Positions 23,050-30,526 of a stretch of DNA of 38,911 nt are shown here, one piece after another. Where the stretch lies: assembly GCA_002348185.1 (NCBI GenBank), contig DDYW01000116.1, forward strand, positions 1-38,911. Reading direction: 5' to 3'. The translations under genes and the position numbers were made by a program. The DNA is from Candidatus Hydrogenedentes bacterium UBA2224 (lineage in GTDB: Bacteria; Hydrogenedentota; Hydrogenedentia; Hydrogenedentales; SLHB01). The notes under the pieces were generated by a model that did no database searches, had not been told where the DNA came from, and saw only the letters and a list, made by a program, of their open reading frames with translations. Positions within the stretch are counted from its first letter, which is position 1. Each line of letters opens with the position of its first letter.

Positions 23050-23410
23050 CTGGCCCGCCGGCGCGCTTGACGCAACCCTGAACGACTCGCCCACCAGCCG
23101 GAAGCTGGCTGCCGCACTGCCCGTGACGTCTACCGCCCACACGTGGGGCGACGAAGTGTATTTCGCTGTGCCGACCGAGTCGGTTCTTGAGGAGCATCCC
23201 CGGCAGGTTGTCGCTCCGGGGACCGTCTGTTTCTGGGTGCAGGGCGCGTCCGTCGCCATTCCTTTCGGTCCAACCCCCATCTCGGTCGGCAACGAGTGCC
23301 GCCTGGTCACCGCCGTCAACGTGCTCGGAACGCTCGACGGCGATCCCAACGCGCTGGCCTCCGTGCACGACGGAGACGCCATCGCGCTCGAAGCCGCCGA
23401 GTTCTCTTAG
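23033..23410 (+). CDS. Cyclophilin-like fold protein (PF04126-like)
   Basis: This 125-residue protein resembles the small cyclophilin-like (TM1367-type) family known from archaea and various bacteria. It opens with a beta strand, RIRISWPAGALDATLND, and carries AHTWGDEVYFAVP, then APGTVCFWVQGASVAIPFGPTPIS, a close match to the family's pattern of WGDEVYF, a Gly-Asp/Thr turn, and FFGxTP. These proteins share a beta barrel with cyclophilins but no proven isomerase activity. The ATG at 23033 lies inside the end of the cupin gene (17-base overlap), so translation is coupled. The biological role is unknown. The next gene begins 176 bases later. Confidence 0.7.
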   Translation: MRIRISWPAGALDATLNDSPTSRKLAAALPVTSTAHTWGDEVYFAVPTESVLEEHPRQVVAPGTVCFWVQGASVAIPFGPTPISVGNECRLVTAVNVLGTLDGDPNALASVHDGDAIALEAAEFS

Positions 23411-23586
23411 TCGCCAGCTTCTCCAAATAACGGGGACCTGTTCCAGGCGCCGTCCACGGCGCGACCGCGTGTGCCTGTTCACAAGAGGAATGTGCATCCT
23501 CGCGGTAGCAGGCCGTATGCTATACCCGTTCTGGACGGCGGCTACATCCGGTTCAAACAGCAGGCGTTGCAGAGAGGTGCTCAATC

Positions 23587-24618
23587 GTGTCATCTGGAAT
23601 CGTTGATTTGCGAAGCGATACGGTCACGCGGCCCACACCGGGCATGCGCGAGGCCATGGCGCGGGCCGAGGTCGGCGACGACGTGCTCGGCGAAGACCCG
23701 AGCGTCAACGCCCTTCAGGAGCGGGTCGCCGCCATGGTGGGCAAAAACGCCGCCCTGTTTGTCCCCTCGGGCACGATGGCCAACCTGCTCGCCGCCGTGT
23801 CCCAGACCCGGCCCGGCGATACCCTTGTGCTCGATGAAAGCGCCCACCCGTTCAACTTCGAGTCCGGCGGCCTGGGGATGGTCGCGGGAGTGATGACGAA
23901 AACCCTTCGCGGAATGTACGGCGTCCTTTCTCCCGAGCTGGTCGAGCAAGCCCTGGTTCTTCACACAGATCATCACTATTCGTCCACCACGCTGGTGTCC
24001 ATTGAGAATACAACCAACCGCGGTGGGGGAGCGGTGTACCCCGTCGAGACCGTCGCCGCCATCGGCAGGGTGGCGCACACCCATGCGCTCCGGCTGCACT
24101 GCGACGGCGCGCGCATCTTCAACGCCTGCGCGGCCGCCGGAACGCACGTCCGCGACTATGCGCGCCATTGCGACACCCTGTCCTTCTGCTTCTCGAAAGG
24201 TCTCGGGGCGCCCGTGGGGTCCATCCTGACCGGCGATGCCGAAACCATCGACCGAGCCCACCGCTACCGCAAAATGCTCGGCGGCGGCATGCGGCAGGCC
24301 GGCATCCTGGCCGCCGCGGCCCTCTATGCTCTGGACCATCATCTCGAACGGCTGCGTGAGGATCATGAACGCGCGAAGCGTTTTCGCGAGGCCCTCGAAG
24401 GCATCCCCGGCATCACGTTTCCCTTCCCGTCGCCCACCAACATCGTCTTCCTCGACGTGCCCGATGCGCCGCGCTGTGTTGCGGAGCTCAAGGAGTGCGG
24501 CATCCTCGCGGGTCCCGCCGGACCCAACCGCATCCGGGTGGTGTTCCATCTCGATATCGACGATGACGGTCTCGAAAGAGCCATCGCGGGATTCCGCGGT
24601 ACCGCCGCGCGTTTCTAG
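23587..24618 (+). CDS. ltaE: Low-specificity L-threonine aldolase
   Basis: This PLP enzyme of 343 residues cleaves L-threonine or L-allo-threonine to glycine and acetaldehyde. The N-terminus, DLRSDTVTRPTPGMREAMARAEVGDDV, here in part, is the family hallmark. Other landmarks are VPSGTMANLLA, DESAHPF with His87 (stacking on PLP), HCDGARIFNA with Asp173 (binds the PLP nitrogen) and SFCFSKGLGAPVGS with the Schiff-base Lys204. The order and length are those of E. coli LtaE. The start is GTG at 23587 with AGAGAGG (23571-23577) 9 bases upstream. The reverse strand over this gene is also open for hundreds of codons, a GC-bias artefact. Confidence 0.93.
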   Translation: MSSGIVDLRSDTVTRPTPGMREAMARAEVGDDVLGEDPSVNALQERVAAMVGKNAALFVPSGTMANLLAAVSQTRPGDTLVLDESAHPFNFESGGLGMVAGVMTKTLRGMYGVLSPELVEQALVLHTDHHYSSTTLVSIENTTNRGGGAVYPVETVAAIGRVAHTHALRLHCDGARIFNACAAAGTHVRDYARHCDTLSFCFSKGLGAPVGSILTGDAETIDRAHRYRKMLGGGMRQAGILAAAALYALDHHLERLREDHERAKRFREALEGIPGITFPFPSPTNIVFLDVPDAPRCVAELKECGILAGPAGPNRIRVVFHLDIDDDGLERAIAGFRGTAARF

Positions 24619-24774
24619 CCCGCAACAATCCGAACCACCTACGTCCACCGGGCCCACGCTGGTGTCGGCCACCGGTGTCTCTCTTGCCCCTATCTTGATG
24701 TGCATGATACAGTTGCCGCCGGTGGAACCGCAGTGAGGTCCAGGGCAATTCCGTTTCGTTCGGGTAAGGATCAC

Positions 24775-27700
24775 ATGAAGAAAAAAGCCGTTGGCGTTTT
24801 GATCAAGCTTGCGTTTACCGTAGTGTTGTTTCTCCTGTTGTTCCGGCCACAGACCTTCGGCCTGGACGAGAATTTCTTCGGCGGCGTCACCCCTGCGAAG
24901 ATGTGGGAAGAGCTGCGCGGCGCCCACTGGGGCAGCCTGGTTCCCTGGCTGCTGTTTGCGGTCGTGGTGAAACTCGCGGGCATGATGGCCGGGGTTCTTC
25001 GGTGGCGGCTCCTCCTGAAAGGCCAGGGCCTGACCATTCCCTTCAAATACCTCGTCGAGAGCTGGTTCGTGGGGCGCGTCTTCGGCATTTTTCTTCCCAG
25101 CACCATCGGTCTCGACGGCTACCGCCTGTACGACTCTTCGGTGTACACGGGCGAGACCGTGAAATGCGCCACGGTGATCGCCGTGGAGAAACTGATCGGA
25201 TTCGTCGCCCTGACGTTTCTTCTCTTCCTGACCTTTCCGCTGGGATTCCGGCTGCTCAACATCAACCTGCTCATTTTCGCGGCCATCATCCTGGTGCTTG
25301 CGGGGTTTGTCACGGTCGCGTTTCTGCTGTTGCTCAATCCCCGCGTAATTCAGATCCTCGTGGCGGTCGTTCCCACCCCCGCGAAGATCTCCAACACGCT
25401 CAACAAGCTCGGTCTGGCCGCGACCGCGTACAGCGGCAACCGGCTGCTCCTCCTGCAGGCCACTTTCCTGGGCCTCGTCGTCCATCTGGGAACCTGTTTC
25501 ATGTATTTCGGCACGATGATGGCCATTCGCGCCGAAAACACCAGCCTCTGGGACATCCTCTTCGCCAGCCCGGTCATGATCTACGGCACCGTGCTAGGAC
25601 CCTCCATCGGCGGAGAGGGCATCCGCGAAATCGTCTTTGTCAGCCTCCTGAGCGGCACCGCCGGCGCGGCAGCCGCGGCCCTCTTCGCTCACCTCGGCTG
25701 GTGGGTGGGCGAATTCGTCCCCTTCCTGATTGGCATGCCCATCCTCATTCTGCGTTCGCGCCGGCCCAAGGACGACATGGCCGCCGAACTGGCGCGGATG
25801 CGCAGCAAGGCGTCCCAGACCCAGGTCCTCGTGCATCTCACCGCCGGCGAAATCTCCGCCTACCGCCGCGATATGATCAACTGCCTGCTTGCGGGCGCGC
25901 TGGCGGGGCTTGTCGGTGGCGCGCTCACCGGTCTTGCCGAAGCCGCCTGGGTGATTGGTCACCACGCCGGCTACACGGAATGGTCCGCCTATTGGTGGGG
26001 GCCGCTGGTCTACGGCGGGTTGTTCCTCCTCGCAGGTCTCGCCATCGCGGGGGGACTCACGTTTGTTTACCTGCTCGTGAAACGCTTTCTTCCGGTCAAA
26101 CTCGATTTTGCGCTGACTTTCGGCCTCGTGCTGGCCCTGGCGTTCCTGGCCATCGGACGGTTCTGCTACCGGCGCGACATCCTCGCAGAACGCGCACTGA
26201 CCATGAACGAGAACCTCACGATCCTGCTTATCGCGCTGGGCGTGCTGCTGGGCGCGACGATACTGGCCTTGCTGGTGACCTGGCCGTTCCGATTCAGGCG
26301 CATCGGCGCACTGGGCGCCGGCGCGGGCGTCTTTACCCTGCTCGTGCTGGTGGGCGCAGGCCTCGCTTCCCGGGCGCCCGGGCGCGTCACCCCGGCATTC
26401 GCTCCCGCCGAACGCGCTGCCGGTCCCAACATCATCCTCGTGGTCGCCGATGCACTCCGGGCCGATTACCTGCCCATGTACTCGGATTCGCCCCCCGTCG
26501 CGACCCCAGCGCTCGCTGCGTTTGCCGGCGACTCCATCCTGTTCACCTCGTGCTTCTCGCAGGCGTCCTGGACGAAGCCGTCTTTCGCGACCATTTTCTC
26601 GGGGCGTTATCCCGAATCCCATACCGCCACGGGCAAGATCTCCAGCCTGCCCGACGAGATCACCACGTTCGCCGAGGTCTTCTCGCAGCATGGCTACTAC
26701 GCCAAAGGTTTCTCGAACAATCCCAACATCACCACGGACATGAATTTCGCGCAGGGGTTCACCGACTACGTCGACCTCAAGCCCGCGCTCTACTTCCTTG
26801 CCCAACCGTCCGCGGCCCGGCTCACGGGCTACGATGGCCTTCGCAAAATCTGGAACGTGGCCGCCAACCGGCTCGGCGGCAAGATGAACGTGACCCGGTT
26901 CTATCAGCCTGCCGAGGTCGTCACCCGGGAGGCCCTCGCGTGGCTCGACAACCCCGAACGTCCGCAGGATGCGCCATTCCTGCTGTTTCTGCACTACATG
27001 GACACGCATGATCCCTTCATGAACCACGACAACCCTGGCGAAGGCTATGCCCGGGTGCAAATGCCCAACCCCGATCCGGACGAGTACCTCGAACGCATGC
27101 GCCACGCGTATTGCACCGAAATCGAGTACATGGACGTCCACATCGGCGCGTTCCTGGATGGACTGCGCGAGCGGGGACTCTATGACGATGCGGTGATTCT
27201 GTTCACCTCCGATCACGGCGAGGAGTTTTACGATCATCAAGGCTGGTGGCATGGCCAGACCCTCTACGACGAGGTGATCCAGGTTCCGCTGATGCTGCGT
27301 CTGCCGGGCGGCGTGATGGCCGGCCAGACCAACGCCGACTTCGCGCGCCACATTGATCTCGCCCCCACCATGATGGGCCTGGCCGGTCTGCCGAAGCCCG
27401 GGGAGATGCCCGGAATGACGTTGCTGGACAATGGGATCTTCACGAATGCCGTTACCGGGCACGTCTACGCCGAAAACGATCTCGAAGGCATTGTGTTACA
27501 GGCTGTTCGCACCCGCACCGAGAAGCTCATCGCAGCCAACGACAACAACCCGCGCGGCCTGCTGCCCACCGAATACTACGAACTGACCTCGGACCCGCGG
27601 GAGACGCGCAACCTCTCCGAAAACGCTCCCGACAGAGTGGACGAGCTGCAAGCGCTCCTGGATGGAATGACGGCGTCCATTCGCGACGGAGCCGCGGAAC

Positions 27701-27828
27701 CTGCCGTTGCCGAAGGCCTCTCGGAGGATTTGACGGAACAACTCGAGGATCTGGGATACGGCGGCAAGGACGTCACCGCGCCCACAGACCAGGAAGCGAG
27801 CCCCCAGGACGGCGCCGAGACGCCCTAA
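24775..27828 (+). CDS. UPF0104/LPG-synthase-type membrane domain fused to an AlkP/sulfatase-fold domain
   Basis: This envelope protein has 1017 residues. The first 345 or so are a polytopic domain like the MprF flippase domain (LPG_synthase_TM), with GRVFGIFLPSTIGLDGYR and GPSIGGEGIREIVF. A second block of helices follows (about 365-545). The C-terminal 450 residues form an alkaline-phosphatase-superfamily domain starting PNIILVVADALRADYL (Asp559). The nucleophile position reads SWTKPSFATIFSGRYPESH: Thr600 replaces the Cys or Ser of CxPxR sulfatases and the Arg is absent. Metal ligands appear in TSDHGEEF (Asp813, His814) and WWHGQT (His826). A Thr nucleophile is known in phosphoethanolamine/phosphoglycerol transferases, so phospho-group hydrolysis or transfer on a lipid or glycan is more likely than sulfate removal. 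The ATG at 24775 has AAGGA 4 bases upstream. The stop overlaps the convergent Na/Pi gene by 4 bases. Confidence 0.85.
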   Translation: MKKKAVGVLIKLAFTVVLFLLLFRPQTFGLDENFFGGVTPAKMWEELRGAHWGSLVPWLLFAVVVKLAGMMAGVLRWRLLLKGQGLTIPFKYLVESWFVGRVFGIFLPSTIGLDGYRLYDSSVYTGETVKCATVIAVEKLIGFVALTFLLFLTFPLGFRLLNINLLIFAAIILVLAGFVTVAFLLLLNPRVIQILVAVVPTPAKISNTLNKLGLAATAYSGNRLLLLQATFLGLVVHLGTCFMYFGTMMAIRAENTSLWDILFASPVMIYGTVLGPSIGGEGIREIVFVSLLSGTAGAAAAALFAHLGWWVGEFVPFLIGMPILILRSRRPKDDMAAELARMRSKASQTQVLVHLTAGEISAYRRDMINCLLAGALAGLVGGALTGLAEAAWVIGHHAGYTEWSAYWWGPLVYGGLFLLAGLAIAGGLTFVYLLVKRFLPVKLDFALTFGLVLALAFLAIGRFCYRRDILAERALTMNENLTILLIALGVLLGATILALLVTWPFRFRRIGALGAGAGVFTLLVLVGAGLASRAPGRVTPAFAPAERAAGPNIILVVADALRADYLPMYSDSPPVATPALAAFAGDSILFTSCFSQASWTKPSFATIFSGRYPESHTATGKISSLPDEITTFAEVFSQHGYYAKGFSNNPNITTDMNFAQGFTDYVDLKPALYFLAQPSAARLTGYDGLRKIWNVAANRLGGKMNVTRFYQPAEVVTREALAWLDNPERPQDAPFLLFLHYMDTHDPFMNHDNPGEGYARVQMPNPDPDEYLERMRHAYCTEIEYMDVHIGAFLDGLRERGLYDDAVILFTSDHGEEFYDHQGWWHGQTLYDEVIQVPLMLRLPGGVMAGQTNADFARHIDLAPTMMGLAGLPKPGEMPGMTLLDNGIFTNAVTGHVYAENDLEGIVLQAVRTRTEKLIAANDNNPRGLLPTEYYELTSDPRETRNLSENAPDRVDELQALLDGMTASIRDGAAEPAVAEGLSEDLTEQLEDLGYGGKDVTAPTDQEASPQDGAETP

Positions 27829-30359
27829 GCTTTGGTTTTGGATGGCGCTTTCGGCCGGTCTTCCATGTCGCGGTCGTGGTCGTGAACAACGCCCACCACC
27901 TGAGTGATGCGCCCCGCCCGTTCAGCGATGTTGGCCAGGTGGTCGCCGACGCGTTCCAGGTGAGCCAGCAGATCCAGGAAGATCACGCCGCTTTGAAGCT
28001 GGCATTCCCCGTTCTCCAGACGCTGAACATGCGCGTCGGATGCTTGCTGAACGAAGGTGTTAATCCGGTCTTCGTTCTCCTCGGCCTCTTTTAGCGCTTT
28101 TCCGTTGACCCCCGACAAGGTCCGGTACGTCGCCTCGAACTGGGTGTTGAGCATCTCCTGAAACTCACGCAGTTCGGAAACCGCTTGCCCGGTGAACGCG
28201 TACCCGCCCTTTCGACGGAGATGCGTCAACTCGACCAGGTTTTCGGAATGGTCCCCGATGCGTTCCGCGTCGTTGACCGCGTGAATCAGCGCGGGGATCA
28301 GAGACGATTCCGTGGGCGTCAGTTCTTTAGTCGACAGCTCGACCAGGTACGCGGTGATCTCGTGCTGGAGCCGGTCGATCAAATCTTCGCGCCGCGTGAT
28401 GTTCGTCTCGAGTTCCTCGGGTCCCCCGTGGAAGAATTCGCACCCGTCGTTGATCGACTTCTGCGCCCGGCGCAGCATGTATACCACTTCCTTGATCGCC
28501 TGTTGAAGCGCCAGTGAGGGCGAGGCCAGCAGGTGCGGTTCCAGGTAGGCCAGAATGCGTTCCTGGTCCGACTCGGTTACCGGGATGATGCGCTGGCATA
28601 ATCGTGCCAGTGCCCCCACAAACGGCAGCATCACGACACAGTTCAAGACATTGAACATCGAGTGAGCGTTGGCCACATGACGAACGACGTTTTCCCCCGC
28701 GAACACGTTCCCGGGAGTAAGATCGTTTACCATCCCCAGGAATAACGGCTGCCCCTTCCAGATGGGAATGAAAAGCAGCACGTACATGTAGCCTGCGCCA
28801 ATCACGTTGAACAGGGTGTGGGCCAGCGCGGTGCGTTTCGCGTTGCGGTTGGCCCCCAGCGACGCCAGGATCGCCGTGATGGTCGTCCCGATGTTGTCCC
28901 CCAGCACCAGCGGAATCGCCGTGTAGAACGACAGCATGCCCTGTCCGCACAGGGCCAGCACCAGGCCCACCGTGGCCGCGCTCGACTGGATCACCATTGT
29001 CGTGGCTGTGCCAATCAGAATGCAGATGAGGGCCCGGCCCGCCGGCACGAGGTCGCCCGGCGCGGGAGTGCAGTCGATCATCATGAACCACGACTGAAAC
29101 TCGGGACTGTACCGGAGCGGTTTGACAATCGCCGACATCGTCGTCATGCCCAGGAACAGCATGCCAAACCCCATGACCGCCTCCCCGAAAAACTGAACAT
29201 TCGGTTTTCGGAAGGCTGTGGTCAGCAAGAGCCCCAGGGCAATTGCGGGATACGACAAGGCATCCAGCTCGAAGGCGAGGATCTGCGCCGTAAGCGTGGT
29301 GCCGATGTTCGCTCCGAAGACCACCCCGATCGCCTGTTGAAGGGTCATCAGGCCCGCATTCACGAACCCCACGGTCATGACGGTCGTGGCGCTCGACGAT
29401 TGCACCACCGCCGTCAGAATGGCGCCTACCACCAGCGCCAGGACCCGGTTCCGGGTCATCGCCTGCAACACCTGTTTCAAGCGACGGTCGGCGATGCGCC
29501 GGAGACCGCCCGACATCATCTTCATGCCCAGAATGAAAAGCGCCAGGCCGCCCAGGAGTTCCAGCGCCATCTGCGACTTGTCCAGCGCCATCGCCGTGAA
29601 TTCGATACCCCGGACGTGGTAGCGCTGGTCTTCCGGAATGCCCGGCCGCCGATCCTGAATCTCCACACTCGCAAAATACCGCTTGACCTCGGACCCCAGT
29701 TGCCAGGAGGTCACGGCGATTCCGTCCTGATCGGTCACCAGGTGCTCGTCCTCCACCCGGGAGTCCGATACCCCGCCCTCCACACGAAAATGGACGTCCA
29801 CCCCCGGAACGGGTTTGCCCGCATGGTCGGCGAGCAGGATCCCAAACTCGGGAATCGTTCCTCCAACGGGGCTCTCCAGATCCTTGCCAATGATCTTGAC
29901 CCCGCTGACCACGCGGAACTCTACCGTGTCCGGACCGTGCCCGGTATCCACGGACGCGACGATGAGGATGTCTCCGGGCTCTGTACCCAGGATGACATTC
30001 GCCGCCGCGATGCCGTCCGCCCCCGTCGTGGCCGTGACGCTCGGCTGGCCGCTTCGCTTGAACACGGCGCCCCGGGCAGGCTCCTGGATCTCGAAATGCA
30101 CTTCCGCGCCGGGAACCGGTTGGCGGGACCCCTTCCCCCCAAACAGCCCCGGCTGAACCTCGGTCTCTACAATCACCCGGAGCGGCTTGGGCAGGGTCTG
30201 GCCCGGCAGGCCCGTCTGGTTGTTGCCGGAGGAAATGGATTCCGGCGAGATTCTGTCGGCCTGGCGCGTTGCGCTCGAGTCACAACCTGTTAAAAGAATA
30301 GCACTTAGAACGAAAGGTGTCAGCGCCCTGACAAGCGCCCAGCGGTAACCGCTTGGCAT
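27825..30359 (-). CDS. Na/Pi cotransporter family protein with lipidated Ig-like N-terminus and PhoU-like C-terminus
   Basis: This inner-membrane protein of 844 residues probably takes up phosphate with sodium. It begins with a lipoprotein signal ending LLTGC (Cys26). Two bacterial Ig-like (Big_1-type) domains follow, about 57-153 and 154-245; each has PVPGxxVHFxxxxG and a DGIAxxxxxLG strand. The transporter core (about 265-600) shows the two inverted repeats, with QSSSATT near 319 and QSSAATV near 457, plus GANIGTTLTA and GDNIGTTITA. The last 230 residues are helical and PhoU-like (RREDLIDRLQHEIT, ERIGDHSENLVEL, ERVGDHLANIAE). The frame runs to 30446, but the ATG at 30357-30359 has GGGGGGA just upstream and a signal sequence directly after it. 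Ig-like domains in front of this transporter are unusual. It converges on the AlkP-fusion gene. Confidence 0.88.
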   Translation of the reverse strand: MPSGYRWALVRALTPFVLSAILLTGCDSSATRQADRISPESISSGNNQTGLPGQTLPKPLRVIVETEVQPGLFGGKGSRQPVPGAEVHFEIQEPARGAVFKRSGQPSVTATTGADGIAAANVILGTEPGDILIVASVDTGHGPDTVEFRVVSGVKIIGKDLESPVGGTIPEFGILLADHAGKPVPGVDVHFRVEGGVSDSRVEDEHLVTDQDGIAVTSWQLGSEVKRYFASVEIQDRRPGIPEDQRYHVRGIEFTAMALDKSQMALELLGGLALFILGMKMMSGGLRRIADRRLKQVLQAMTRNRVLALVVGAILTAVVQSSSATTVMTVGFVNAGLMTLQQAIGVVFGANIGTTLTAQILAFELDALSYPAIALGLLLTTAFRKPNVQFFGEAVMGFGMLFLGMTTMSAIVKPLRYSPEFQSWFMMIDCTPAPGDLVPAGRALICILIGTATTMVIQSSAATVGLVLALCGQGMLSFYTAIPLVLGDNIGTTITAILASLGANRNAKRTALAHTLFNVIGAGYMYVLLFIPIWKGQPLFLGMVNDLTPGNVFAGENVVRHVANAHSMFNVLNCVVMLPFVGALARLCQRIIPVTESDQERILAYLEPHLLASPSLALQQAIKEVVYMLRRAQKSINDGCEFFHGGPEELETNITRREDLIDRLQHEITAYLVELSTKELTPTESSLIPALIHAVNDAERIGDHSENLVELTHLRRKGGYAFTGQAVSELREFQEMLNTQFEATYRTLSGVNGKALKEAEENEDRINTFVQQASDAHVQRLENGECQLQSGVIFLDLLAHLERVGDHLANIAERAGRITQVVGVVHDHDRDMEDRPKAPSKTKA

Positions 30360-30526
30360 AAATCCCCCCAGTTTCCTGGTTGTCCTGCAATAATAATAGG
30401 AGAGCTGTCCGTTGCACCGGACGGTCCGACGCGTCAAGAATACCAAGATTCCGGACGATGTTCAAGAGCGCGAACCGGCCTTCCGGGAACGGTTCCCCCC
30501 CCAGCGCCCGGAGCGCGCTTGAGTAC

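Noticed and set aside
23590..25485. Minus-strand open frame of 631 codons
   Set aside because: It is antisense to L-threonine aldolase and the AlkP fusion, both with clear family motifs. Its Gly/Arg/Glu-rich sequence is what GC3-biased genes give on the other strand.
26560..26640. Classical formylglycine sulfatase active site in the AlkP domain
   Set aside because: The position reads Thr-Lys-Pro-Ser-Phe, without the Cys/Ser-x-Pro-x-Arg signature, so FGE-dependent sulfatase activity is not supported.
25594..27462. Minus-strand open frame of 622 codons
   Set aside because: Antisense shadow of the AlkP-fusion gene with the same kind of low-complexity composition.
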